A DNA stretch of 33,487 nucleotides from Planctomycetia bacterium (GCA_016795155.1 JAEUIE010000011.1:1-33487), one strand, 5' to 3'. Counted from the stretch's first letter, positions 23,413-31,877 are shown. Program-made: numbers and translations. Notes: generated by a model not told the origin, from the letters alone.

Positions 23413-24968
23413 ACAAGCCTCCCAAACGAATCCGCTGTGCCATCTACACCCGCAAATCGACTGAAGAAGGACTGGAGCAGGAGTTCAACAGCCTCGATGC
23501 CCAGCGGGAATCAGCCGAAGCGTTCATCAAGAGCCAGGCTCACGAAGGCTGGGTGTGCCTGCCAGCCAAGTACGACGATGGAGGCTTCACGGGTGGCAAC
23601 ATGGAACGCCCTGCCCTAAGGCAATTACTCGCAGATATTGAATCGGGTCAGGTTGACTGTGTTATCGTTTACAAGGTAGACCGGTTATCCCGCAGCCTTC
23701 TCGACTTTGCCCGCATGATGGAGATATTTGACCGCAAAGGCATCTCGTTTGTAAGCGTGACACAGCAGTTCAATACCACGCATTCCATGGGACGATTGAC
23801 GCTCAACATCCTGTTGTCCTTCGCCCAGTTTGAACGGGAAATCATCTCTGAGCGAACGAGGGACAAGATTGCAGCCACCCGGCGTAAAGGCAAATGGTCA
23901 GGTGGACGGCCGATTCTGGGCTACGATGCCGATCCGGTCACCAACAAGCTCATCATCAACCACGAAGAAGCACCACGCGTGCGTGCCATCTTCCGGCTTT
24001 ATGCCGAGCATGGTTCTCTATTACCCGTTGCCCAAGAACTGAACCAGCGTGGCTGGCGGAACAAACTTTACAACACTCGGAAGGGCATCTCCAAGGGTGG
24101 CATGGAGTTCACTCGCACCAGCTTGTGGAACCTGCTCACCAACCCGCTGTACTTCGGTCAGGTACGTCACAAAGACAACGTCTATGCCGGTGAACACGAA
24201 GCCATCATTGATGAAGTACTCTGGCAGCGGGTGCAGACTCAACTGGAACGTAATGGCATTCATGGTGGCCGGGAAATCAAGAACCGGCATGGCTCGATTC
24301 TGAAAGGCTTGCTGCGATGCGTTCCCTGCGGGTGTGCCATGACACCTTCTTACTGCTGCAAGAACGGCAAGGTGCAGTATCGCTACTACACCTGCACCAA
24401 AGCTCAGAAACAAGGCTGGGAGAAATGTTCTTCCAAGAGTGTTCCCGCAGGTCAGATGGAACAGTTTGTCGTTGAACGTATTCGGGGTATTGGTAGCGAC
24501 CCAGCTTTACAAGCTGAAGTACTCACCATCATCCACCAACACCATGAGGAACACCGGCAAACCATGCAGTCCGAACAAGCACTTCTCATGCGTGAGCTGA
24601 AACGCTGGCAGCAGGAAGCACGCAACCTCATCGGACAGGTTAAAGCAGGTGAAGTCAACACTCTAGTAACCAGCCGATTGGCCGAAGTACAGGAACGGAT
24701 CGCCCACGAAACGCCACGGTTGGCCCAGATTCGCGAGGAACTCGAACGCTTGGCCGATTGGACCATCACCGCAGAATCCGTGGCCACAGTGCTAGGCCGA
24801 TTCGATGAACTCTGGAAAGCCATGAACATAGTCGAGAAGCAGAAGCTGCTGCAACTGCTCATCGACCGCATTGATTACGATGGCAAGGTGGGCCAGGTGA
24901 CCATTCATTTCCATCCGACTGGCCTGGAATCGCTGCTCACTGAAACCATCACGGAGAACGCTGCATGA
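23409..24968 (+). CDS. large serine recombinase
   Basis: 519 aa, a site-specific integrase/excisionase of the resolvase superfamily. The catalytic domain covers about residues 8-165, with the nucleophile Ser17 in YTRKST, DGGFTGGN, VYKVDRLSRSLLDF and the helix LLSFAQFEREIISERT. The recombinase domain follows (GYDADPVTNKL, EAPRVRAIFRLYAEHGSLL, FTRTSLWNLLTNPLYFGQVR). A zinc ribbon follows with Cys pairs in RCVPCGC and YYTCTKA..., then a coiled coil (about 365-465) and a short C-terminal domain. All expected active-site regions are present, so it should be functional. The junctions with both neighbours are four-base ATGA overlaps, giving a tightly coupled operon. Confidence 0.95.
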   Translation: MNKPPKRIRCAIYTRKSTEEGLEQEFNSLDAQRESAEAFIKSQAHEGWVCLPAKYDDGGFTGGNMERPALRQLLADIESGQVDCVIVYKVDRLSRSLLDFARMMEIFDRKGISFVSVTQQFNTTHSMGRLTLNILLSFAQFEREIISERTRDKIAATRRKGKWSGGRPILGYDADPVTNKLIINHEEAPRVRAIFRLYAEHGSLLPVAQELNQRGWRNKLYNTRKGISKGGMEFTRTSLWNLLTNPLYFGQVRHKDNVYAGEHEAIIDEVLWQRVQTQLERNGIHGGREIKNRHGSILKGLLRCVPCGCAMTPSYCCKNGKVQYRYYTCTKAQKQGWEKCSSKSVPAGQMEQFVVERIRGIGSDPALQAEVLTIIHQHHEEHRQTMQSEQALLMRELKRWQQEARNLIGQVKAGEVNTLVTSRLAEVQERIAHETPRLAQIREELERLADWTITAESVATVLGRFDELWKAMNIVEKQKLLQLLIDRIDYDGKVGQVTIHFHPTGLESLLTETITENAA

Positions 24969-25372
24969 TTGCCAAGACATGGAATGTATCGTTTGAAACG
25001 CATCGCAAGGGTCAGCGGGTGATGACTACCCGCAAGCAGTCCCCTGCTCTGCACGAAGGTCGCATACCACGTATCTCCCGGCTCATGGCGCTGGCTCATC
25101 ATCTGGAACGCCTGGTGGTAACAGGCGTGGTCAAGGACTACGCAGAGCTGGCACGATTGGGCCATGTCAGCCGGGCACGTATCAGTCAGATCATGAACCT
25201 GTTACTGCTGGCACCGGAAATTCAGGAGGAGATCCTGTTCCTGCCGAAGACGATGTCGGGCCATGACCCCATCAAACTGAAGCATCTACAGCCGATCTGT
25301 CTGGAGATGGATTGGGGGAGGCAGAAGGAGAAGTGGGTGCTAATGTCATCTCCAATTAAAAGCATTCGATAG
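24965..25372 (+). CDS. HTH protein, third gene of the recombinase operon
   Basis: 135 aa. The middle carries a helix-turn-helix (DYAELARLGHVSRARISQIM) followed by NLLLLAPEIQEEILFLP. Then comes HDPIKLKHLQPICLEMDWGR, the stretch repeated downstream as R1. The same organisation, DUF2924 then recombinase then a small HTH protein, is seen in related mobile elements; the HTH protein is probably a regulator or accessory DNA-binding factor. The start overlaps the recombinase stop (ATGA). The last dozen residues (LMSSPIKSIR) fall after the R1 homology ends and overlap the convergent gene by 17 bases, so the original C-terminus may have been replaced at insertion. Confidence 0.85.
   Translation: MIAKTWNVSFETHRKGQRVMTTRKQSPALHEGRIPRISRLMALAHHLERLVVTGVVKDYAELARLGHVSRARISQIMNLLLLAPEIQEEILFLPKTMSGHDPIKLKHLQPICLEMDWGRQKEKWVLMSSPIKSIR
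25259..25334 (+). repeat. R1a, in-gene copy of the R1 repeat
   Basis: 76 bases in the 3' part of the HTH gene, from the GGCCATGA word to GGAGAAGT. By hand count it differs from R1b (31048-31123) at six positions with no gap. R1c (33220-33292) is more diverged but still codes for nearly the same peptide. This is the only copy attached to an intact gene, and it ends where the cargo region begins. Confidence 0.85.
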
Positions 25373-25688
25373 TCGTATCTTCCAGGTCAAGGACTAGGTC
25401 AGCGATGGTCACTTTAAACCATGCCTGAAACATCTCCCAAGTTCTCACTTTCGGCCACTTGCTTTTTTCCGTCCACCATGATTCTAATTCCTCTACAAAG
25501 ATTCGCTTGTAGTGTTTTTTGATAAGTTCTACTCCTACCGTTTGGCCATCTTCATTTTCTGCCAAGTAAACAGTCGGGGTGTGTTCACTTTCCTCAATAC
25601 TCGTATCCTCCTCCACCGATCTTGCCCAGACAAAGTAGGGTTCTTTGGCTTCTACCATAAACGCAACTCGATTTAAGCAATTCATCAT
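25356..25688 (-). CDS. small acidic conserved-type protein, cargo between R1a and R2a
   Basis: 110 aa, acidic, no signal peptide. Visible features are NRVAFMVEAKEPYFVWARSV at the N-terminus, TVYLAENEDGQ, then IFVEELESWWTEKSKWPK, TWEMFQAWFKVTIADLVLDL and a short tail. The EELxxWWTxxxxWP and WF.....LVLDL patterns recall a widespread family of small acidic proteins of unknown function. The best start is the ATG at 25688, with GGAG eight bases upstream; the frame extends to a TTG at 25709. It runs opposite to the recombinase operon and overlaps its end by 17 bases, sitting alone between two repeats. Confidence 0.8.
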   Translation of the reverse strand: MMNCLNRVAFMVEAKEPYFVWARSVEEDTSIEESEHTPTVYLAENEDGQTVGVELIKKHYKRIFVEELESWWTEKSKWPKVRTWEMFQAWFKVTIADLVLDLEDTTIECF

Positions 25689-25735
25689 GAGTATATTCTC
25701 CGTAGACAATGAAAGAATACAGATTCCTCAATCAC

Positions 25736-25928
25736 TCCTCCTCCCTTTTCCCCGTCATGCTCTAACTGTCATCCTGTGTAGCCAGCATCATGGTGATGCC
25801 AGCACGCACCAAGAGACAGAGAGATGGCAAACAAGAAACTGAAGGTTGGTGGATCGAGTGACCTGCGGTTACCAATCAAGAAGGTCAAAAGCGATAAAAA
25901 GCCCAAGTGGCAGGCCAAGACTGGTGGT
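25736..25928 (+). repeat. R2a, leader repeat with hairpin and ORF start
   Basis: 193 bases that align without gaps to R2b (28852-29044); the first 80 also match R2c (31798-31877). It comprises a C/T-rich start, GTCATGCTCTAACTGTCATC, a hairpin centred on GCATCATGGTGATGC, a purine-rich ribosome-binding stretch, and the start of a small Lys-rich ORF. Homology stops after the codons for KTGG. Confidence 0.85.
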
Positions 25929-25937
25929 ATTAGGTAA
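25824..25937 (+). CDS. truncated Lys-rich small ORF of R2a
   Basis: 37 aa, beginning MANKKLKVGGSSDLRLPIKK and ending AKTGGIR. It corresponds to the first 35 codons of the ORF at 28940, after which the sequences diverge and a TAA follows. Differences between the two copies are mostly silent or conservative, so the peptide was under selection before truncation. It is probably the 5' end of a gene from a related element. Whether it is translated now is unknown. Confidence 0.5.
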   Translation: MANKKLKVGGSSDLRLPIKKVKSDKKPKWQAKTGGIR

Positions 25938-26027
25938 TTAGTAACGTAGATTGATTATTTTAATGATCTATCACTAACATCATGTTAGAGTGCGGTTGTC
26001 TAATCAACTGTATAACTCGTACTTGCC

Positions 26028-28733
26028 ATGAAAAAATCGATGTTACTTATTCTCATACTGATTATTTCCTCGACTACAATCGTGACTGGCGATGAAGTGA
26101 TCATGCCGTCAATTCAATTCAAAGGCTCGCCACTATTTGTACCATATGATTTTCCGGTGGCTGCTTCGTTAGACGGCAAGTACATTGCAACAGCTTCCAA
26201 AACGCCTGGGTGTGCTGTCTTGATCGATACTAAATCCGGCGCAGAAGTCATGGAATTAAAAGGTGGGAAGTCGCCAATTACTTCGATTCGATTTACGCCT
26301 GATGATCATACTCTTCTTGGCGGTGACGACCGACGGGTATACATGTGGAGGCTGAAATCCAGGAGCCTAGTGGCCACATGCCCAGCCAATGATGAATCTC
26401 CGGGTTCAACAAAGCTGATGCAATTTGCCATTGCAGGTAACGGCAACAGATTTGTCACAGCCATCTCTCGTCATGTGCAAGGCGAGGGTTCAAAAGGTGT
26501 GACATATCAAAGTTGGAATCTAGATAGCGGAGCAGAGGAATGGTCTCGGCATTTACCAGAACCGCCATACCAACTTCGATATCTGATGAATGTATCGTAC
26601 GATGGCACAGTATTAGCGCATTGGCCAGGTATTACCTCAAGTCAGAATGGATCAACAACGATTCACTTCTGGAAGATCGTTCCACGAGTGGGTGGCATCC
26701 AAAAAGAACTGGAGCAAGATAGGTCACTGAACATCAAGGAAATATCCCCAGTTCAGTGTGTAGCATTCACCCCAAGTGGCAAAGAATTGATAGTCACTGG
26801 ATCTCGTAATCTGCGTGCTACGGGGCCCAATAAGTTAGCTCAGTCTTCCCCAGACAAGGATCCTCTTTTATTGGTATATCGTTCGGACAGTCTTCAAGAG
26901 AGTGCCAGATGGAATACCCGAATGTCCATGCCGATGTCCCAATTGGTTTTCAATCGTGATGGAAGTCTAGTGGCTGGGTTTGATTCCAATTGGTATGAAC
27001 TGGGAATATGGGAAACGAGCAGCGGGAAGTCTCTAGGGATTGCAAAGCGAGATCCTTATAAAACAATTTCTTGGCCAAAAATATGGGAACTTCGATTCAA
27101 CCAAAAGAACCAGCTTCAATGCTCTTATTCGAACATCCAAGCTGGCAAATGCATTTTTCAACCCCGACAGGACGGCGGATTACTTGAGTTTCCCGCCCCT
27201 GGCCCGCCAGCGATTCGACCCCACAGTGCTTACATTAATACGGTTGCATTTTCACGGGATCAGAAGCAATTATTAACGTATGACGGAGGAATGCTCTGCA
27301 CGTGGGATCTGAAAAACTTGGAGTTAGTGAAAAGTAAACGTGTCGGCCCAGCGATTCGAAAGTTTAACATGAAGCGAGGAGGCTTATTGTCGCCAGGAGG
27401 CTGGGCATCACTGAGGCCGATAATCTCGTCTGATGGCATGCTTTTGGTTACTCAAGGACTCAATGCGCACCTCATCCTAACCCGCCTACAGTCAAATGAA
27501 GAAATTCAACTGAATCTGGATCTCGTTGAAAAACAGGGGATGGAATTGGCACTTCGTGTCGGAATTACCCCGGACGGGAAGCGAGTGGTTGCTGAGTGGA
27601 CGGAGTTCCTGGGCTATGACCAAAACCCTCAGAAATCTGGAAAAGTCGAAGCTTGGGATACGGCAAATGGCAATCGCCTGTGGTCACAACCAGTGCTGCA
27701 GCTTGCTCCTGATGAAATGCGTCCTTTTCGAAATAACATTGTGAACGAACCACTCAGCATTTCAACGGATAGTAAATCGGTAGTAATTTCTGGCGGAATA
27801 CTCGATGTGGCTACGGGCCAACTGCAGAGTGATTGGACTGCACCAATTCCACAAATTCGGAATGGATTCTTGGACTCAACCGGGAAGCGATTGGTAAATC
27901 TTGAAGGCAACCAATTTGGATTCTGGGACATGCAAACTGGCAGATTATTGGAAAGATGGGTGCTTCCAGATGTTAGCGACTCCAGACTAATCAACATCTT
28001 ACCTGATGGAAGAACTGCTCTGGTATCGGTTAAGTCTCCATGTTCGACTGACGTTGCCGGGAGTATCATTCTCTGGATCGAATTGGCAAGTCAACAGGTT
28101 CGTGCAAGATTTGCATTTGAGCATCACTTCCCATTCGCCGTCATCGGCGTCTCACCGGATGGTAATACGCTAATAGGCACAAATAAATCGAATGCGTTTG
28201 CAATCTGGAAACTACGTACGTTACCAAGACAGAATCGATTGGTATCAAAACCCGAAATGGAACAGCATTGGAAGAAAATCTGTGGATTATCGGCAGACGG
28301 TGGTTGGAAAGCAATGCAGGCGCTAGCAGAAGACCCAAACCAGACGATTCCATTTGTGATGGAGCATCTGAATCAGCGTCCCACCAGCGAGCAGGTGAAT
28401 GCATGGATTGAAGAATTGGGTCATTCCGACTTCAATCGCCGTGAAAAAGCCTTTGAGAACTTAGCCGCCTTAGGCAAGAGTGTTGAAGAGAAGCTAAAGA
28501 AGGCATCCAAGTCTGATTCACTGGAATGGCAACGGCGCGCGGAGAAACTGTTGCAGGCATTCCAGGGTGTGGACCTTGGTCACATTCGCGATGTACGAGC
28601 AGTAGAGCTATTGGAAATGATTGGGAATGCTGAGGCGAAGAAGATGTTGTCGCAGCTTGCTGGTGGAAATAGCCAGGACTGGTTGACCCAAGAAGCACAG
28701 ATAGCGATTAAGAGATTGACACTCAGGAAGTAA
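26028..28733 (+). CDS. exported WD40-type beta-propeller protein with C-terminal helical domain
   Basis: 901 aa. A signal peptide (SMLLILILIISSTTIVTG) is followed by many degenerate WD40-type blades; examples are ITSIRFTPDDHTLLGGDDRR, VQCVAFTPSGKELIVTGSRN and INTVAFSRDQKQLLTYDGG. There may be two propellers. The last 120 residues form a helical domain (WIEELGHSDFNRREKAFENL, then LEWQRRAEKLLQAF, RAVELLEMIGNAEAKKMLSQ) that resembles the C-terminus of many Gemmata-type WD40 proteins. Propellers of this kind bind other proteins; the partner is unknown. No ribosome binding site is seen before the ATG, so start choice rests on the signal peptide. It is the only gene between R2a and R2b. Confidence 0.88.
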   Translation: MKKSMLLILILIISSTTIVTGDEVIMPSIQFKGSPLFVPYDFPVAASLDGKYIATASKTPGCAVLIDTKSGAEVMELKGGKSPITSIRFTPDDHTLLGGDDRRVYMWRLKSRSLVATCPANDESPGSTKLMQFAIAGNGNRFVTAISRHVQGEGSKGVTYQSWNLDSGAEEWSRHLPEPPYQLRYLMNVSYDGTVLAHWPGITSSQNGSTTIHFWKIVPRVGGIQKELEQDRSLNIKEISPVQCVAFTPSGKELIVTGSRNLRATGPNKLAQSSPDKDPLLLVYRSDSLQESARWNTRMSMPMSQLVFNRDGSLVAGFDSNWYELGIWETSSGKSLGIAKRDPYKTISWPKIWELRFNQKNQLQCSYSNIQAGKCIFQPRQDGGLLEFPAPGPPAIRPHSAYINTVAFSRDQKQLLTYDGGMLCTWDLKNLELVKSKRVGPAIRKFNMKRGGLLSPGGWASLRPIISSDGMLLVTQGLNAHLILTRLQSNEEIQLNLDLVEKQGMELALRVGITPDGKRVVAEWTEFLGYDQNPQKSGKVEAWDTANGNRLWSQPVLQLAPDEMRPFRNNIVNEPLSISTDSKSVVISGGILDVATGQLQSDWTAPIPQIRNGFLDSTGKRLVNLEGNQFGFWDMQTGRLLERWVLPDVSDSRLINILPDGRTALVSVKSPCSTDVAGSIILWIELASQQVRARFAFEHHFPFAVIGVSPDGNTLIGTNKSNAFAIWKLRTLPRQNRLVSKPEMEQHWKKICGLSADGGWKAMQALAEDPNQTIPFVMEHLNQRPTSEQVNAWIEELGHSDFNRREKAFENLAALGKSVEEKLKKASKSDSLEWQRRAEKLLQAFQGVDLGHIRDVRAVELLEMIGNAEAKKMLSQLAGGNSQDWLTQEAQIAIKRLTLRK

Positions 28734-28851
28734 AGACTCACAGATCGCAGACAAACCAGAATAGACTCCTCCAATGCCCATTATTCAAAACACCGACTAA
28801 TAATTATGCAGAATTTGTACTTTTGGAAGATCATTCACATTCTTGATCTCC

Positions 28852-29044
28852 CCCTCCTCCCTTTCCCCCGTCATGCTCTAACTGTCATCCTGCGTAGCCA
28901 GCATCATGGTGATGTCTGCACGCACCAGGAGACTGAGCGATGGCAAACAAGAAACTGAAGGTTGGCGGATCGAGCGAACTACGGTTGCCAACCAAGAAGG
29001 CCAAGGGCGAAAAGAAACCCAAGTGGCAGGCCAAGACGGGTGGT
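28852..29044 (+). repeat. R2b, leader repeat with hairpin and ORF start
   Basis: Second complete copy, gapless with R2a over 193 bases and 3116 bases downstream of it. It keeps GTCATGCTCTAACTGTCATC, the hairpin words TGCGTAGC / GCATCATGGTGATG / GCACGCA, CAGGAGAC, and the ORF start. It lies about 120 bases after the WD40 stop, with nothing R1-like in between. Confidence 0.85.
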
Positions 29045-29191
29045 AAAAAAAAGGGCAAAGAGTCGATGGTCGAGACACCGCTGGCCGTTCAAGAAGAGCA
29101 GGCTCTCCCACCAGAACCAACCGAAACGCCCGACGTGGCGACAACTACCGAGGCTGGGGCAATGAGCAAGCCACGACGAACGAGGAGGTAG
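28940..29191 (+). CDS. Lys-rich then acidic small protein of R2b, probably frameshifted
   Basis: 83 aa as read. The N-terminus (MANKKLKVGGSSELRLPTKK) is Lys-rich and shared with R2a; the part after codon 35 is rich in Glu, Pro and Thr. It ends at a TAG (29189-29191). A neighbouring frame continues the same acidic composition (TTNEEVEASDAVAPAEEPMT) to beyond 29,250, so one frameshift between about 29,150 and 29,180 probably shortened it. AGGAG is eight bases before the ATG. The Lys-rich start suggests nucleic-acid binding; in a full element it may be the first gene of the recombinase operon. Confidence 0.6.
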   Translation: MANKKLKVGGSSELRLPTKKAKGEKKPKWQAKTGGKKKGKESMVETPLAVQEEQALPPEPTETPDVATTTEAGAMSKPRRTRR

Positions 29192-29344
29192 AGGCTTCTG
29201 ATGCCGTAGCACCTGCCGAGGAGCCAATGACGCCCGAAGCAGAAGTCCCAACCACAATTCGCTTCGCACTGGTACCATGCCCAAAACGCATGCGCAGAAT
29301 AGATTACCATGTATACTTATCGCTTCGTATACGAGTAAATCAAA

Positions 29345-30970
29345 ATGCGGCTGTTCATCCTGATTGCTGTTTTCCAATGGATGATTCCACTCCAAGCTGA
29401 CGATTGGAAAGGCCAGGTAGTCTTTCCCCGAGAAGCAGACTTAATGCTCCGTGACAAGGGCGATGTGATTGGTCGTTTCCTGCATGATGGAAAAGTAGTA
29501 CGTGACAACGGAGAGACCTTGGAGATCGTTCAAAGCGACCCCTTTGCCAAACGAGACCGGCAGGGAGTTGTCTCCAAGAAAGAAGCCATTCTTGCCAGCG
29601 AGGCAGTAGACTACTTTACCGGGTTAGTGACTAAGGAACCGCGTACCGTATTTCCCCTATTACAGCGAGCACGTGCCTATGAATTGGCAGGCAAACAATC
29701 TTTGGCTTTCGCTGATCTCAAACAGGCAGTCAATCTATCTGGCCAAGCTGCGGCACTTCACAAGGCTGGTATAGCACTGCACAATCAGAAGAAATATCCC
29801 GAAGCCATTGCCAAATATACCGAGGCACTGAAGTTTGACCGCAGCACCGCCTTAATCTACCACAATCGCGGAATTGTTCATAATAACTTGGGCAACCACG
29901 ACGAATCACTGGCCGACATCTCTGAAGCCATCTGGCTTCAACCCAAAAAGGAGAGCTACTATTACGATCGTGGACTTCGCTGGAATGCATTGAAGAAACA
30001 TGACCGAGCCATCAGCGACTTCACCAAGTGTATTGAGCTGAATAACTCCAAGGGTCAATACTTTTTCTACAGAGGAAAAAGTCACTCGAATGCTGGCAAT
30101 ACCAAGGCAGCCATATCAGATTACAGTGCTGCCCTCCATCGAGATCGCAACGATTTCTTTTCACTCTTCAATCGGGGCTTGCTTTACAAAAAGGAAGGTG
30201 ACCTGCGCAAAGCCTTGGCCGACTTTGAACAGGCGGAGAAACTCAAGCCTGATCATGAAATGGCGTTGATCAACCTCGTCCACATCCACATGCAAATGGA
30301 GAAGTACTTCAAGGCACAGCCCATAGCGGAAAGGCTGGTGTACATGCATCCCAACAATGCTGAGAATTTCGTGGAATTGGCAATGTGTCAGCGCGCACAA
30401 GGTCATGACGTTTTTTCAGCAACGCTGGAGAAGGCACTGGTGCTCGATCCCGATAACGCCTGGGCTCGACATGAACGTGGCCTCTGGCATCTTGATCACT
30501 GCCGTTGGCAGCAGGCGCTGGAGGATCACACGCGCGCGATTACCAAGGCACCTAAGAAGGTGGATGCCTATGCAGCACGCGCCTGGGCCTATGCCGGTCT
30601 TAAAAAATGGAACGAGGCTATGAAAGACCTGGATGAGGCACTTACGATCGACCCCAAAGCGGTTTTGCCTTTATGTGTGAAGGCTACATTGCTGGTTACC
30701 GACGACAGCACGAAGAAGAACGTGGAACAGGCCATGGATCTTGTGGAGAATGCGATCAAAATTGCCGGAGAGCGAAATCCGGATGTACAAGCGGCTCGTG
30801 CTGCGGTTCACGCTTGGCGGGGGGAATGGAAATTGGCGAAGCAATACCAGTCAAATGCCTGCATCGGTAACAGTAATAGTATCAGCCGCTTTGATCGTAC
30901 CTTTCGTTATCGGGCCCGGCTTTATTCCCAGAATCAACGCGTCCAGTTTCCCGAAAAAAGTAGTCCCTGA
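29345..30970 (+). CDS. exported tetratricopeptide-repeat protein
   Basis: 541 aa. A signal peptide (MRLFILIAVFQWMIPLQA) is followed by a short beta domain of about 60 residues, then about ten TPR units between residues 95 and 510. Examples are ALHKAGIALHNQKKYPEAIA, LIYHNRGIVHNNLGNHDESL and YYYDRGLRWNALKKHDRAIS. TPRs are protein-binding helical hairpins; the protein probably scaffolds a periplasmic complex. Its start has only a weak GAG site. It is the only full-size gene between R2b and R1b and shares no sequence with the TPR region of the kinase at 3260 that I can see by eye. Confidence 0.88.
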   Translation: MRLFILIAVFQWMIPLQADDWKGQVVFPREADLMLRDKGDVIGRFLHDGKVVRDNGETLEIVQSDPFAKRDRQGVVSKKEAILASEAVDYFTGLVTKEPRTVFPLLQRARAYELAGKQSLAFADLKQAVNLSGQAAALHKAGIALHNQKKYPEAIAKYTEALKFDRSTALIYHNRGIVHNNLGNHDESLADISEAIWLQPKKESYYYDRGLRWNALKKHDRAISDFTKCIELNNSKGQYFFYRGKSHSNAGNTKAAISDYSAALHRDRNDFFSLFNRGLLYKKEGDLRKALADFEQAEKLKPDHEMALINLVHIHMQMEKYFKAQPIAERLVYMHPNNAENFVELAMCQRAQGHDVFSATLEKALVLDPDNAWARHERGLWHLDHCRWQQALEDHTRAITKAPKKVDAYAARAWAYAGLKKWNEAMKDLDEALTIDPKAVLPLCVKATLLVTDDSTKKNVEQAMDLVENAIKIAGERNPDVQAARAAVHAWRGEWKLAKQYQSNACIGNSNSISRFDRTFRYRARLYSQNQRVQFPEKSSP

Positions 30971-31047
30971 CTGCCTTCTTGAGTCACTTGCAAACGGGCT
31001 TTCACCATAGAGCAGCTGCTAACGATCGCAGACATGGGGTGGTTGCA

Positions 31048-31123
31048 GGCCATGATCCGATCAAACTGAAGCATCTACAGCCGATTTGTCTGGAGATGGA
31101 TTGGGGGTGGCAGAGGGAGAGGT
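31048..31123 (+). repeat. R1b, detached copy of the R1 repeat
   Basis: 76 bases, gapless with R1a, about 78 bases after the TPR stop. It still reads as GHDPIKLKHLQPICLEMDWG and stays open to 31164, but there is no upstream HTH or recombinase. The upstream flank keeps only slight similarity. It is therefore the 3' tail of an HTH gene without its body. Confidence 0.85.
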
Positions 31124-31230
31124 TTAAGGCTATTCGCTCTTATCACAAGACTCTAAACTCTTAACTGACTGCTCATCTGAACTATTTCCATTCATCTCTG
31201 TCTTATTCGTACAACATCACTCCTCAGCCT

Positions 31231-31764
31231 ATGTTGGATTCTGGCATGGTTAGTATACGACGGTCTACAGAGACAGATGTTCCCACCATTTTGGCCCTCT
31301 ATCGGAAAGTAGCCGCCATTGAAGGCGGTTTAGCCCGTATCCAAGAGGAGATTTCCCATGAATATGTTCGCTCCTTCGTGGCAAGAGCAATGAAATCAGG
31401 ATTCTCATTTGTCGCTCAGTTACCTTCAAGAGAGGCTGTTATTGGAGAAATCCATGCCTATGCCTTAGGGCCGAAGGTCTTCTCACATGTCTTGGGAGAA
31501 CTGACCATCGCTGTCGATCCAGACACTCAAGGCAAAGGAATAGGACGGCTACTCTTTGAGCATTTGTTACATAGTGCTAAGCATGAACGTAAAGACATTC
31601 TTCGGGTAGAGTTAATTGCACGGGAAAGTAACCACAAAGCCATAGCCTTTTATCAGAAGCTTGGCTTCCAGATAGAAGGCAAAATGGCTGGCAGAATCCG
31701 AGGTACAGATGGTAAGCTGGAAGCTGACATCCCTATGGCTTGGTTCCGCCAGCATGCGTATTAA
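31231..31764 (+). CDS. GNAT-family N-acetyltransferase
   Basis: 177 aa, the usual size for GNAT enzymes, which move acetyl from acetyl-CoA to an amino group. The acetyl-CoA loop appears as VDPDTQGKGIGRLLFEHLL (the Q/R-x-x-G-x-G motif). The earlier strand pair (FVAQLPSREAVIGEIHAYAL) and the late ARESNHKAIAFYQKLGFQIE segment complete the fold. The substrate is unknown. The start is uncertain: ATG at 31231 or 31246, neither with a clear ribosome binding site. It is the only gene between R1b and R2c, which fits the one-gene-per-interval pattern of this region. Confidence 0.88.
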   Translation: MLDSGMVSIRRSTETDVPTILALYRKVAAIEGGLARIQEEISHEYVRSFVARAMKSGFSFVAQLPSREAVIGEIHAYALGPKVFSHVLGELTIAVDPDTQGKGIGRLLFEHLLHSAKHERKDILRVELIARESNHKAIAFYQKLGFQIEGKMAGRIRGTDGKLEADIPMAWFRQHAY

Positions 31765-31797
31765 TTGCATGATTATTATCCTACATTCCTGCTGAAT

Positions 31798-31877
31798 GCT
31801 CCTCCCTTCCCCCGTCATGCTCTAACTGTTATCCTGCGTTGCTAGCATCATGGTGATGCGGCACGCATTAGGAGACA
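31798..31877 (+). repeat. R2c, short leader repeat without the ORF
   Basis: 80 bases matching the front part of R2a and R2b, with one base fewer in the right arm of the hairpin. The hairpin is strongest here: TGCGTTGC pairs with GCACGCA around GCATCATGGTGATGC. The AGGAGAC box is kept but the ATG and Lys-rich codons are absent, so the leader, not the peptide, is the common part. Confidence 0.8.

Larger units (their letters stand above)
15685..25372. mobile_element. integrated element with serine recombinase, DNA methyltransferases and replication genes
   Basis: Two divergent gene sets flank a 406-base control region at 18.07-18.47 kb. The left set has a ParB-domain methyltransferase, an HTH protein and an unknown protein. 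The right set has a phage-type adenine methyltransferase, an HTH replication-type protein, a DnaB-like helicase, unknown small proteins and the DUF2924-recombinase-HTH operon. No structural phage, packaging or conjugation genes are visible, so it resembles a satellite or plasmid-like integrating element. The right limit is taken as the end of the HTH gene; the left limit is uncertain by several hundred bases. Confidence 0.7.

Noticed and set aside
25736-31877. R2 as an integron attC site
   Set aside because: There is no paired core site of the GTTRRRY/RYYYAAC type at both ends and no tyrosine integrase; the only recombinase present is of the serine type.
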